A DNA stretch of 64,000 nucleotides from Peptococcaceae bacterium (GTDB lineage: Bacteria > Bacillota > Desulfotomaculia > Desulfotomaculales > JACDOK01). The notes beneath the pieces are model-generated. The model was given only the letters and a program-made list of their open reading frames with translations, ran no database searches and had not been told where the DNA came from. Where the stretch lies: assembly GCA_017656185.1 (NCBI GenBank), contig JACDOK010000002.1:72768-136767 (forward strand), given 5' to 3'. The position numbers and the translations under genes were made by a program. Positions 17,608 to 26,075 of the stretch are shown here, in pieces. Numbering within the stretch: position 1 is the stretch's first letter; each line of letters begins with the position of its first letter.

Positions 17608-18179
17608 GCCAGTTCACCCCATTGCTGCCGGTCTAGTTCTAGGAACAGGCGATGCAGGTCCTGGCGCCGCCTGACCCGGCTGCTAAAGAGGGGTAATTTG
17701 CCTTTCTTAAAAAGGGCCCAGCCCGCTCCCAGATCGGCCCAAATACGGTGCGTTTTCAGGCTGTAGCGCGCCAGCAGCAGCGCTTCGTTGATACGGCCCC
17801 GGCGCCGGATATCATCTACGAACATTTGGTGAAACGAGCTCACTCCTCCAGGTGCGCCACCATTAATGCCCGCCGCTATCGCCATTTCCTTTAAAACATC
17901 CATTACCGCCGCAATGTCCACTCCGTTCGGACACCGGGCTCCGCAAGTCTGGCATCCCGAACAAAGCCATATCGTATTGCTCTGCAGGACCCGGTCGCGC
18001 AGCCCTAACTGGATCATTCGAACAATTTGGTTCGGCGCGTAGTCAAAATACTCCGACAAAAGACACCCCGCAGCACATTTCTGGCACTGGTAGCACCGTT
18101 CAATTGGTTGACCGCTTTTTTTTCTTACCACCCGGCTGAAATCGCCATCTTGAACCAAGCCCTTTCCATAGGCAACCAT
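17604..18179 (-). CDS. HdrC-like two-cluster ferredoxin subunit
   Basis: HdrC relays electrons between HdrA and HdrB. The 191-aa protein has two [4Fe-4S] motifs, CYQCQKCAAGCLLSEY at about 30-45 and CSGCQTCGARCPNGVD at about 73-88, followed by a helical C-terminal part. It is the first gene of hdrCBA and overlaps hdrB by 4 bp. No MvhD, FlxABCD or formate dehydrogenase partner lies next to it, so the electron donor is not shown here. The ATG is one codon after an alternative GTG at 18182. Confidence 0.9.
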   Translation of the reverse strand: MVAYGKGLVQDGDFSRVVRKKSGQPIERCYQCQKCAAGCLLSEYFDYAPNQIVRMIQLGLRDRVLQSNTIWLCSGCQTCGARCPNGVDIAAVMDVLKEMAIAAGINGGAPGGVSSFHQMFVDDIRRRGRINEALLLARYSLKTHRIWADLGAGWALFKKGKLPLFSSRVRRRQDLHRLFLELDRQQWGELA

Positions 18180-18388
18180 CACAGCTCAACCCCCCGGCAT
18201 CATAAAGCCAAATGTCATAATATTCGCACTTTTATGCCTATTATTGTGTACTGCCAGTATATGCCCACCGAGTACCGTTCCTCAAGGAAGAGCAACCGTA
18301 CGGTCGCTAATCAGGACTCAGTGGTTGATAACGAAACGCCACCGGGGCAACAAGTCGTTGGATGCCAGTCAGTTGTCGTTTAGCCCAC

Positions 18389-18422
18389 AAAAAAGGCCGT
18401 TGACACCGTCGTGCCAACAGCC
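18389..18422 (-). terminator. Terminator of the rpsF-ssb-rpsR operon
   Basis: On the minus strand GGCTGTTGGCAC and GTGTCAACGGCC pair over 12 bp (two G-T pairs) around GACG and are followed by TTTTTT, about 30 bp after the rpsR stop. Confidence 0.85.
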
Positions 18423-18450
18423 TGTGGGAAAAAAGTATCCGGTCAGTTTC

Positions 18451-18678
18451 TTACTCTATCGTAAAAGGCATTAATGCCATTATACGTGCCCTCTTAATGG
18501 CCCTGGTAAGCATCCGCTGGTGATGAGCACAGTTACCGGTAATCCGGCGGGGCAAAATCTTGCCGCGCTCGGTTATGTACTTTTTCAAACGGTTTATGTC
18601 CTTATAATCAATTATTGCGATCTTATCGATGCAAAAGCTGCAGATTTTCTTTTTGCGCCGGCTCCTATCGCGCTTCAT
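18451..18678 (-). CDS. rpsR: 30S ribosomal protein S18
   Basis: Binds 16S rRNA with S6 in the small-subunit platform. The 75-aa product is strongly basic and has the family core [26 protein letters not shown] and the C-terminal [21 protein letters not shown]. An N-terminal CSFC pair is present, as in zinc-type S18 variants. Last gene of rpsF-ssb-rpsR. Confidence 0.97.
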   Translation of the reverse strand: MKRDRSRRKKKICSFCIDKIAIIDYKDINRLKKYITERGKILPRRITGNCAHHQRMLTRAIKRARIMALMPFTIE

Positions 18679-18706
18679 CCCGCTACCTCCTTATCCGTAC
18701 CCTACT

Positions 18707-19126
18707 TTAAAAGGGAAGATCTTCATCATTGGTTGCCAGGTCGATTTCGCTGCCATAAGGTGATGGCTCCTCAGCATCCTGGGAACCCGTAGGAGCACCT
18801 TGGCTTTTGGGACGATCCAGAAACTTCACGGTATCGGCAACAACTTCCGCCGCTTTCCGCCGGACACCCTGGTTGTCATCGTAAGAACGTATCTGCAGGC
18901 GTCCTTCTACGGCAACCAACCGCCCCTTGCCCAAATTCTTGGCGCATATCTCAGCCAACCTGCGCCAGGTAACAACGTCGATAAAGTCGGTGCCCCGCTC
19001 TCCCTGCTGGCCGACAAACGGCCGGTCTACGGCCAGTGTGAAATTGGCAACCGGCGTGCCTGACGGCGTAAAACGCAGCTCAGGTTCGCGTACCAAGCGG
19101 CCGATAAGAATTACTTTATTGAACAA
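18707..19126 (-). CDS. ssb: Single-stranded DNA-binding protein
   Basis: Coats single-stranded DNA and recruits replication and repair proteins. The 139-aa product has the OB fold (FNKVILIGRLVREPELRFTPSG, VDVVTWRRLAEICAKNLGKG) and the acidic interaction tip ending in DEDLPF. It starts with TTG and lies between rpsF and rpsR, the standard Firmicute arrangement. Confidence 0.97.
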   Translation of the reverse strand: MFNKVILIGRLVREPELRFTPSGTPVANFTLAVDRPFVGQQGERGTDFIDVVTWRRLAEICAKNLGKGRLVAVEGRLQIRSYDDNQGVRRKAAEVVADTVKFLDRPKSQGAPTGSQDAEEPSPYGSEIDLATNDEDLPF

Positions 19127-19146
19127 AAGCCATCACCCTCGCCTGT

Positions 19147-19434
19147 CTAATCATCCTCGCGAATAATTAAATGCCGCATTACCCCGTCGGTAATCTTGAG
19201 CACCCGATCCAGCTCCTTGGCAATGTCACCGTCCGCCTTGAACTTCATTACCACGTAATACCCGTCATGCACGTGGTTAATCTCGTAAGCCAGGCGTCTC
19301 TTGCCCCACTTATCAAGCTCGGTTACTTCCCCACCGTGGTCGGTAACGATGCCCTGAAACTTGTCCACCATGGCCTGGATGTTTTCCTCATCAAGGTCGG
19401 GGCGCAAGATATACATCACTTCGTATGCCCGCAT
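19147..19434 (-). CDS. rpsF: 30S ribosomal protein S6
   Basis: Pairs with S18 on the 30S platform. The 95-aa product shows YEVMYILRPDLDEENIQAMVDKF, the KWGKRRLAYEINHVHDGYYVVMKF core and the ELDRVLKITDGVMRHLI end. The ATG at 19434 has GGGAGG 9 nt upstream; a GTG one codon earlier is possible. Confidence 0.97.
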   Translation of the reverse strand: MRAYEVMYILRPDLDEENIQAMVDKFQGIVTDHGGEVTELDKWGKRRLAYEINHVHDGYYVVMKFKADGDIAKELDRVLKITDGVMRHLIIREDD

Positions 19435-19437
19435 CAC

Positions 19438-19500
19438 CTTTCACCTCCCTTCGGACTTAACGGCCCTGCCAATGGCAGAGCAGGGTAGAAATGTAAGGGC
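19438..19500 (-). promoter_or_regulatory. Possible S6:S18 autoregulatory leader
   Basis: The rpsF leader (minus strand) has a small hairpin CTGCC-ATT-GGCAG directly followed by GGCCG. Known S6:S18-binding leaders before rpsF have a stem with an exposed CCG that mimics the 16S rRNA site. The resemblance is weak and the pairing was judged by eye only. Confidence 0.3.
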
Positions 19501-19551
19501 ATTCTAAACTCTAAATAGCATAGCCTAAAATCACCACTATCGTCAAGTATA

Positions 19552-19578
19552 ACAAAAGCCCTGCGCGAAACGCAGGGC
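19552..19578 (-). terminator. Terminator after the Tyr/acid-rich membrane protein gene
   Basis: GCCCTGCG-TTTCG-CGCAGGGC followed by TTTTGTT on the minus strand; a compact 8-bp GC-rich stem. Confidence 0.8.
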
Positions 19579-19640
19579 AAGTACAAGGGGCCGTAAACCT
19601 AACCCAAGGGAAGAGCCTCTGTATCAATTTTTAAGCCATT

Positions 19641-20312
19641 TTACCGGTGCCGCTCCAGCATTTCCTTGGGGATGGCCGGGCGGCGTGCCGGTCTTCCCGT
19701 ACCATGCATTTTTGACGCGCTTAATACCTGGCGCATCACCCAGATCCCCACTGCAACAAGGATGGCCGTACTGATTAAGGCTGTTTGCATCCCTGGTTCG
19801 AGCAGTGCCCCAAATGCCTTTCTCCCGGCAGCGAAAGCATCAACGACGCTTTGCCACGGGGCATACCTGCTTTGCACTATCATGCCGGCCATAAAGCCCA
19901 ATACCAGCACCAGAAGTACGGCCCGGGTAGAAAAGCCCTTAAAGGGCCTGTGCCGCAGAGTAAAAAATCCGCGCACCACATCACCCAGGGCGGCTATCAA
20001 GCCTTTACGGGGGCGCCTGAAATCATCCTCAAAATACTCCTCGTAATCTTCGTACTCGTCATATTCATCGTAATGGTTGTATGCTTCGTACTCTTCGTAC
20101 GGCTCATAATCCATAAAAGATTCATCATCATACCGCCGGGAAGATCTTTTCATTTTGGGCTCACCCGACGCGTGCAGGTCATCTGAAGTAATGCAGGCCC
20201 AAGTCCGTGCCTGCGGGGCAGCAGCGCGCGCCGCAGCCGCCCTGCGCCTTGAAGTACTTTTTTTGCTAATGTCACTCACCCTAGCCTTGCCTTTACCAGC
20301 AGTTCCCGACAT
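19641..20312 (-). CDS. Hypothetical membrane protein with a Tyr/Asp/Glu-rich tract
   Basis: I do not recognise a family. From the ATG at 20312 the product is 223 aa. It has a basic Ala/Arg/Ser-rich N-terminus (SRRRAAAARAAAP), a low-complexity tract at about 63-98 rich in Tyr, Asp and Glu (EPYEEYEAYNHYDEYDEYED), then two hydrophobic segments at about 130-148 and 180-197 and a basic proline-containing tail. The tract would be strongly acidic and disordered. Upstream GGTGG supports this start; the frame extends 13 codons further. It is monocistronic with its own terminator, between rpsF and a divergent ykvI gene. Confidence 0.65.
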   Translation of the reverse strand: MSGTAGKGKARVSDISKKSTSRRRAAAARAAAPQARTWACITSDDLHASGEPKMKRSSRRYDDESFMDYEPYEEYEAYNHYDEYDEYEDYEEYFEDDFRRPRKGLIAALGDVVRGFFTLRHRPFKGFSTRAVLLVLVLGFMAGMIVQSRYAPWQSVVDAFAAGRKAFGALLEPGMQTALISTAILVAVGIWVMRQVLSASKMHGTGRPARRPAIPKEMLERHR

Positions 20313-20493
20313 GCTTCCACCAACCTCTCCGTTTTTTTGCGTAGGAAACATAATACTTTTAGTTGGGCCGCATCTTTCTTGTTATTCTCGTTGACGGCTT
20401 CCAAACAGAAGCCGGGAATTTCTGTAATAATTGAAAATTAAAGATGATAAATTTTACAGGGTAACAGCCGGGTCAACCAGCAAAACTAAAAAT

Positions 20494-21585
20494 ATGAAAA
20501 ACAAATTCCGTAGTGTTTCAACTTTTAAAATTGCCGCCACCTATATCGGTACCGTCGTCGGGGCGGGCTTTGCTTCGGGCCAGGAAGTCCTGCAGTTTTT
20601 CAGTTTTTTCGGTATCTACAGCCTACCTGCACTGGTCCTTTCGGGCCTGCTTTTCATCCTGTTCGGCTATATCATTATGGAATTGGGACAGCGCCTTAAT
20701 GCAAAATCTCACCTGTCAGTCATACGCTATTCCGGGGGACCGTGGTTAGGCCGCGTCATAGATACCACGATTACATTTTTCCTGTTCGGGGCCCTTTCAA
20801 CTATGGCCGCAGGAGCAGGTGCCATATTTGCCGAGCAGTTCGGGCTGTCGTCAACACTGGGAAGCGTCGTTATGGTAGCCGCATCACTGGGTACCGTGTT
20901 AACCGGTATCGCAGGGGTTATAACGGCCATAAGCTTCGTCGTACCGGTTCTCCTGTTTTCCGTCATCAGCCTCAGCATAGCGACTCTGGTGACCAACGGA
21001 TTGGATCTAGGTATGATACGAGGCTTCACCCAGCCCTTTGAGGCTCCTCTGCCGTTTTGGCCGTTTTCTTCAATAGCTTACGCCTCCTATAATCTTGTTT
21101 TATCGGTGGCAATTTTAGCCCCGCTCGGCAGGCTGGTTACACAAGACAACAGAAATACTTTGAAGAAAGGCGCCCTCTACGGGGGAATAGGACTAGCTGT
21201 TGGCGTCCTATTCATAAACCTCGCCCTGCTGTCACGGCCTTTTGAGGCCGCCACCTTCGAGGTTCCCATGATTTTCATTGCCGGACAGTTTTCTCCTCTC
21301 ATCCAAATCGGCTATGCCGTTGTTCTACTCGCGGAAATTTACACTACTGCCGTCGCAAACCTGTATGGTTTCGCCTCCCGGTTTATCGACCCCGACACGG
21401 CAGCGTATAAATGGATGGCCATTGGTACTGCCGGGGCTGCCTTCGTAACAAGTCTCTTTGGCTTTTCAAACCTTGTCGGTATCCTCTACCCCGCTGTGGG
21501 AGTGGCCGGTATCCTAATGCTAGGCGGATTGGCCGTCGGTTATTTCCGCGAGCACTGGATACTCCAACCACAGGGTGAAACCTAA
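20494..21585 (+). CDS. YkvI-family membrane protein, copy 1
   Basis: A polytopic membrane protein with about ten hydrophobic segments, resembling the Bacillus YkvI group distantly related to amino-acid and sodium-coupled transporters. The substrate is unknown. The N-terminus ATYIGTVVGAGFASGQEVLQFF is shared almost exactly with the second copy at 24.9-25.9 kb. The open frame starts at TTG 20431; the ATG at 20494 is chosen because it gives the same N-terminal length as the paralog, though its ribosome binding site is poor. It is one of few plus-strand genes on this arm. Confidence 0.8.
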   Translation: MKNKFRSVSTFKIAATYIGTVVGAGFASGQEVLQFFSFFGIYSLPALVLSGLLFILFGYIIMELGQRLNAKSHLSVIRYSGGPWLGRVIDTTITFFLFGALSTMAAGAGAIFAEQFGLSSTLGSVVMVAASLGTVLTGIAGVITAISFVVPVLLFSVISLSIATLVTNGLDLGMIRGFTQPFEAPLPFWPFSSIAYASYNLVLSVAILAPLGRLVTQDNRNTLKKGALYGGIGLAVGVLFINLALLSRPFEAATFEVPMIFIAGQFSPLIQIGYAVVLLAEIYTTAVANLYGFASRFIDPDTAAYKWMAIGTAGAAFVTSLFGFSNLVGILYPAVGVAGILMLGGLAVGYFREHWILQPQGET

Positions 21586-21654
21586 AACACTTGTGCCGGG
21601 CACGTACAGGTTACCGGTTGAGGCCGGTGGCGCCGTGTAATCTTTCACTTGATT

Positions 21655-22014
21655 CTAATGCCTTAGCGTCACCCGTTCCCTGGATGACTTGATCCTGTTG
21701 TTCAACGCTGCTGGCTTGTCCGGCCGGCGCTGCTTCCCGAGGTGGCCGGTAATCCTTCTATAGCCTACCAGCAGGACACATCCTGCCGTAATAGCCGCGA
21801 TACTCGTCGGGTTAAGCCAACCCACGTATGACGCGGCCCTATCGCTCACCTCATCAACAACCTCTCTTATCAATAACTTGCCCTCGTCGGTCACCACATT
21901 TAGAACCACTTGCGTGGAGTGAAGTTCACTTTCCAATACGGCGCCGGCTACAAAACAAACGCTGAGAGCCAGAATTACAGCCAGTATTTTCTTAATAAAA
22001 GTCATTTCCATCAC
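21655..22014 (-). CDS. Small exported or membrane protein of unknown function
   Basis: Not recognised. The 119-aa product has an N-terminal hydrophobic signal-like segment (ILAVILALSVCFVAGAVL), a polar middle (about residues 30-65), a second hydrophobic segment (TSIAAITAGCVLLVGY at about 70-86) and a basic tail. Two membrane anchors with an extracytoplasmic loop are likely. The start is uncertain among ATG codons at 22014, 22011 and 22005, with AAGGGTG just upstream. Confidence 0.55.
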   Translation of the reverse strand: MMEMTFIKKILAVILALSVCFVAGAVLESELHSTQVVLNVVTDEGKLLIREVVDEVSDRAASYVGWLNPTSIAAITAGCVLLVGYRRITGHLGKQRRPDKPAALNNRIKSSRERVTLRH

Positions 22015-22207
22015 CCTTGGCCAGGAAATCCTGCCGGAACAGGCCCCCAGGCCGGGAGCCTATCGTACCTGTTAAGAATGCCGGGGTTTAACGTTTTCAG
22101 GTAATTCACTCCTTTGCTTTAAAACTGGAATTGCAGGCGTGCTGGGCCTACCCATTTTTTACCAATAAGCATAGCATGCCTTTGCAAATGTCATATTTAG
22201 GTAAAAA

Positions 22208-22233
22208 TTAAAAAGAGCTCCTTCAAACGAGCT
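22208..22233 (-). terminator. Terminator after the DUF951 gene
   Basis: AAGAGCTC and GAGCTCTT form an 8-bp perfect stem followed on the minus strand by TTTTTAATTTT. Confidence 0.75.
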
Positions 22234-22282
22234 CTTGTGCACCAGTTAATAAGTTTTCCTTAATTTTCCAAATACTATCGGA

Positions 22283-22486
22283 TTAACTTTGATCCTGTTC
22301 ACCTGCCGGGCCAACCACGCCGCGCATTGCCCGCACAAACTTGATGCGAGGCAAAAGCACCACCCGGCCGCACCCGACGCATCTAATACGTACATCCACC
22401 CCCGTGCGCAGCACTTCCCACTCGAAACTGCCGCAGGGGTGCTTCTTTTTCATACGGACAATATCCCCGACCTGAAATTTCGTCAT
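22283..22486 (-). CDS. DUF951 family protein
   Basis: A 67-aa basic protein of the DUF951 (YyzM-like) family that is found near rpsF-ssb-rpsR and the ParAB region in many Firmicutes. Seen are FQVGDIVRMKKKHPCGSFEWEV and VRIRCVGCGRVVLLPR, with a CxxC that could bind zinc. Function is unknown. Confidence 0.85.
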   Translation of the reverse strand: MTKFQVGDIVRMKKKHPCGSFEWEVLRTGVDVRIRCVGCGRVVLLPRIKFVRAMRGVVGPAGEQDQS

Positions 22487-22576
22487 AATCTACCACCAGT
22501 TTAGACAGGATTAACAGGATGCCCTAGAATTAAATCCTTAGAGTGTGTTATAAAAACCTTGCCCCAAAGCTGTTTT

Positions 22577-23983
22577 TTACCCCGCCGCAGATAAGAAAGC
22601 CTTATAGCCCTTATAAGCCATATAAAGGTCCACCTTGCTGGCCACCTCGAAGGGCGAGTGCATGCTTAAAAGGCCCGGCCCGCAGTCCAGCACGTCCATA
22701 CCGTACGATGCCAGCAGGTGCGCTACCGTTCCACCGCCGCCCTGGTCAACCTTACCCAGTTCCCCCGGCTGCCAGGCCACGCCCGCCTCGTTAAACAACC
22801 GCCGCACAAATGCCACAAACTCCGCGTGCGCGTCATTAGCCTCCAATTTCCCCTTGGAACCGGTATATTTGGTTAAAACCACACCGCATCCCAAACGGGC
22901 GGCGTTATTTTTATCCATTACGTCTTTATAGGTAGGGTCAAAAGCGGCATTGACATCGGCAGAAAGCGCCCTGGAATTGCCCAGCATGCGCCGTGCCGCC
23001 AACTCCGGAAGACGGTGATCCATTCTGGCTACCGCTTCTGCAACGAAGTTTTCCAAAAAACGTGATTTCATCCCCGTATTACCTTCCGAACCGATTTCCT
23101 CTTTATCGGCCAGCAGTACTATCACCGTGCGCCGCGGAACCGTGGTAATATCCATAAGTGACTTGAGAGCCGCAAATGCGCATATCCGGTCATCTTGCCC
23201 GTACCCCCCTACCATACTGCGATCCAAACCAACGTCACAGGCCGGATACGCGGGTACCAGCTCGATTTCAGCACTTACCAGGTCTTCCTCCACCAGGCCA
23301 TACGTTTGATAAAGATATTGCGCAATGGCTTTGCGCACCGGTTCCTTTTCTTGGTTTTCTTGAGAAGCTTCTGCCGAAGGGCGATTCCCGACCAGTATGT
23401 TCAGGTTCTCACCCGGAACAGCGTCGGCCAATTTTTTGTCCATCTGGTCCTTGGCAAGATGCGGTAGGAGATCGCTCACCGTGAATACCGGGTCCCCCGG
23501 TTGGTCGCCGATGCGCAGTTCCAGGCGGGTACCGTCCTGTTTGACCACAATACCGTGAATGGCCAGCGGAACGCTTAACCACTGGTATTTCTTTATGCCC
23601 CCGTAATAATGTGTTTTGAAAAGAGCCAGACCTTCTTCTTCATATAACGGCACCGGTTTCAAATCCAGGCGCGGTGAGTCAATGTGGGCCGCTACGATAT
23701 TGCCGCCCGACTCTAAGGCATCGCTGCCGATAATTGCCAGCACCATGGCTTTACCGCGATTTATCTCATAAACCTTGTCTCCCGGCCGGAGCCGTTCAAC
23801 CTGTCTAAGCGTGACAAAACCGTTCTGCTGGGCCAGTAATACTGCTTCCGCTATGGTTTCGCGTTCGGTCCTGGCCCGGTTCAGAAAAGCCTTGTACTCT
23901 TCTGCCAGTTCCCCTACCAGATTTTGTTCCCCGGGATCAAGCTTTGGCCATACATTTTTAACTGTGAAAGTTATATCTTGCAT
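22577..23983 (-). CDS. M18 family aminopeptidase
   Basis: A cytoplasmic zinc exopeptidase of the aspartyl/aminopeptidase I group, typically a large dodecamer. The 468-aa product has the family metal-site regions AAHIDSPRLDLKP (His ligand), DKEEIGSEGNTGM (catalytic Glu pair) and SADVNAAFDPTY (Asp ligand), plus LDCGPGLLSMHSPFEV near the C-terminus carrying the last His. The ATG has GAGGAGG 7 nt upstream. The initiation region is duplicated in tandem upstream (see the repeat entry). Confidence 0.93.
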   Translation of the reverse strand: MQDITFTVKNVWPKLDPGEQNLVGELAEEYKAFLNRARTERETIAEAVLLAQQNGFVTLRQVERLRPGDKVYEINRGKAMVLAIIGSDALESGGNIVAAHIDSPRLDLKPVPLYEEEGLALFKTHYYGGIKKYQWLSVPLAIHGIVVKQDGTRLELRIGDQPGDPVFTVSDLLPHLAKDQMDKKLADAVPGENLNILVGNRPSAEASQENQEKEPVRKAIAQYLYQTYGLVEEDLVSAEIELVPAYPACDVGLDRSMVGGYGQDDRICAFAALKSLMDITTVPRRTVIVLLADKEEIGSEGNTGMKSRFLENFVAEAVARMDHRLPELAARRMLGNSRALSADVNAAFDPTYKDVMDKNNAARLGCGVVLTKYTGSKGKLEANDAHAEFVAFVRRLFNEAGVAWQPGELGKVDQGGGGTVAHLLASYGMDVLDCGPGLLSMHSPFEVASKVDLYMAYKGYKAFLSAAG

Positions 23984-24094
23984 TACAATATCCTCCTCAA
24001 CCTTCTGGTTGTGATTAGTAAATTCTAAAAAGATATATTATCCCTATGTGGGGAAAATTACAATATCATCCTCAACCTTCTGGTTGTGATTAGT
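23983..24094 (-). repeat. Duplicated 37-bp translation-initiation region
   Basis: Two 37-bp copies (23983-24019 and 24058-24094) differ at a single base and are 38 bp apart. Each contains a small hairpin CAACC-TTCT-GGTTG. On the minus strand the gene-proximal copy reads GAGGAGG before the peptidase ATG, while the distal copy reads GAGGATG and leads to no gene. Confidence 0.8.
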
Positions 24095-24110
24095 GTATCC
24101 CGAAGTTTGT

Positions 24111-24848
24111 TCAATTTGCACGGGAAGGATATAAGAAACGGTCGGCCCCGGGCCAATCCAAGGCTGCGGGAACAATCAATGACCAAAGGTAATTAAGGAA
24201 GGAGACATAAGAAGGTGCCAGTACGGCATTACTGAGAGCGTCGGAAAAAAAGTTGGGACCGAAGAAAATCCCCGTGGTTCCTAAAAACCGTACCACCGCT
24301 ACGATGACCAGCCCGTACAAGAAACCGCGCAGCAAACCGAAACAAAAGCCGCCCGCCTTGTCCAGGGGAGCCAATAGAGGCAATTTGGGAACCGTACCAA
24401 ATACCGCAGAGGTTATGGCAGCAACTAAAATAAAAATGGCCAGGAAAGACAGTACATCAAGAACGGAGGAAGCCAGCGAGCGAACCGTTGTATCGGACCA
24501 AAAGGTCATTTGGCCTTTAACCAAAGCAGCAAGCATATCCGGTACCCCGGGGAAACCGGCAGGTTGAGCACCAGTTGTATTTACGGCCGCCAGCTCCGTA
24601 GAGGTACTCTGGCCGGCAACTGTTCCCTGTGGCGCCCCCAGCTTCGTCATTAAGAATTCGGCCAGCCTGTCCCCCCAACCCAGATCATAATCAAAGTAAT
24701 CACTCACAGGGCGGAAGATCTTCAGCGCCAGGGTAAATCCAAGACCCACCGAAAACAGACCCGTGACGCTGCGGAAAAAGCCGTTCATAAAACCGTTGAA
24801 CGCACTCAATGCCAGAATACCCAGGAGCACAATGTCAAGCCAGTTCAT
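24111..24848 (-). CDS. CvpA family membrane protein
   Basis: The 245-aa protein begins with the CvpA signature MNWLDIVLLGILALSAFNGFMNGFFRSV and has four to five hydrophobic segments. A low-complexity loop (about 75-110) and the segment LDKAGGFCFGLLRGFLYGLVIVAVVRFL also fit the family. CvpA proteins are linked to colicin V production and membrane stress elsewhere; the role here is not known. It lies 25 bp after a ykvI gene on the same strand. Confidence 0.85.
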   Translation of the reverse strand: MNWLDIVLLGILALSAFNGFMNGFFRSVTGLFSVGLGFTLALKIFRPVSDYFDYDLGWGDRLAEFLMTKLGAPQGTVAGQSTSTELAAVNTTGAQPAGFPGVPDMLAALVKGQMTFWSDTTVRSLASSVLDVLSFLAIFILVAAITSAVFGTVPKLPLLAPLDKAGGFCFGLLRGFLYGLVIVAVVRFLGTTGIFFGPNFFSDALSNAVLAPSYVSFLNYLWSLIVPAALDWPGADRFLYPSRAN

Positions 24849-24873
24849 AGTTCCTCCTTAGATGCCTTTTCTA

Positions 24874-25941
24874 TCATAATTCTACCTTTTTCGCTTTTCT
24901 TCGCCAAATTCCTATTACCGGTTTCAGGATCAGCGCTCCCATTAAAATGAGGCCTAACAAGCCAAACAGAGGGTAGACAGACTGAACCACGCTGGAAAAA
25001 TCAAAAAGACAAACCGGGGTCATGCCCAGACACGCTGCGGCTCCCACTAACCTGTATCGTCTCTCGTCTGATTTTGCCAGCCGGCTGGCAAAACCATGCG
25101 CATTGGCAATAGCCGTTGTCACCATTGCTAACCAAATAACCAGTGAAACAATAAATCTAATGGCGGGGTGTACCACGCCCGCCAGGTACAGCAAAGGCAC
25201 CTGGTAGTTAATAACCACCGAATAATATGTAATAATGGCTGTTGTTACTGCCGTAGCCGCCAAACCGATGGCAAGGCCTCCCGCAAACCCGCCGATTACG
25301 GCCTCCTTGCGGGAAATATGGCGCCCCAGCGACGAGAGTACCGCCAGTGATAAAATTATATTATAGGATACATAAAGGGTAGCGGCCCATATCCAATTAC
25401 CCGTTATATGGTTCTCCGCAGCCATCTCAGCTGTGGGAAGAACGTCCGGCACCATCATTAAGGACAAGATAGCTACCCCGCATACGACAAGCAATTTCAG
25501 TGGTACCAGGACGACATTAGCCGCAACAACGCCGGTTAAACCAAACCACAAAATCACAATTATCAATAATGCTAAAAATACCACCCCGGCTGCCGAAGGC
25601 CACCCCATCTGCTCTTCAAAAATGGCCCCGCTGCCGGCCAGCATCACTCCCAGGCACCCCAGCAGCATAAGCATACTGAAAATATCCATCGCTTTGGCAA
25701 GCCGGGAACCCAAAAAATAGTCCAGGACCTCACGGTAATTCGAAGACCTGAGGTTTACCGCGGTTACCTGTACTACAGCCCCTAAATAGGCGAATAACGC
25801 CGTTGCAGTAATTATCCCCCATAATCCCCAATACCCGAAATGCCCGAAAAACTGCATTATTTCCTGGCCCGAGGCGAAACCGGCACCGATAACGGCACCC
25901 ACATAAAGAGCCATCACTTTTACAATCCCGGATAATTGCAA
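24874..25941 (-). CDS. YkvI-family membrane protein, copy 2
   Basis: A paralog of the protein at 20.5-21.6 kb, about 355 aa with about ten membrane segments. It shares ALYVGAVIGAGFASGQEIMQFFGHFG and the ANAHGFASRLAKSDERRY-type segment near the C-terminus. Probably a transporter of unknown substrate. The listed frame starts at TTG 25956, but that codon overlaps the GGGGGGAG ribosome binding site; the TTG at 25941 follows it and is preferred. Confidence 0.8.
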   Translation of the reverse strand: MQLSGIVKVMALYVGAVIGAGFASGQEIMQFFGHFGYWGLWGIITATALFAYLGAVVQVTAVNLRSSNYREVLDYFLGSRLAKAMDIFSMLMLLGCLGVMLAGSGAIFEEQMGWPSAAGVVFLALLIIVILWFGLTGVVAANVVLVPLKLLVVCGVAILSLMMVPDVLPTAEMAAENHITGNWIWAATLYVSYNIILSLAVLSSLGRHISRKEAVIGGFAGGLAIGLAATAVTTAIITYYSVVINYQVPLLYLAGVVHPAIRFIVSLVIWLAMVTTAIANAHGFASRLAKSDERRYRLVGAAACLGMTPVCLFDFSSVVQSVYPLFGLLGLILMGALILKPVIGIWRRKAKKVEL

Positions 25942-26075
25942 ATTACTCCCCCCCAATGGTATTTTTATGCGGCTCCAATCCCGCTCTTACTGAAAAACGG
26001 GGTATCGAATAAATTAGGTATATTCCGGCAATAAATATATTAATTATCAACGGTATTAGAAGGGGGATTTTAGGC

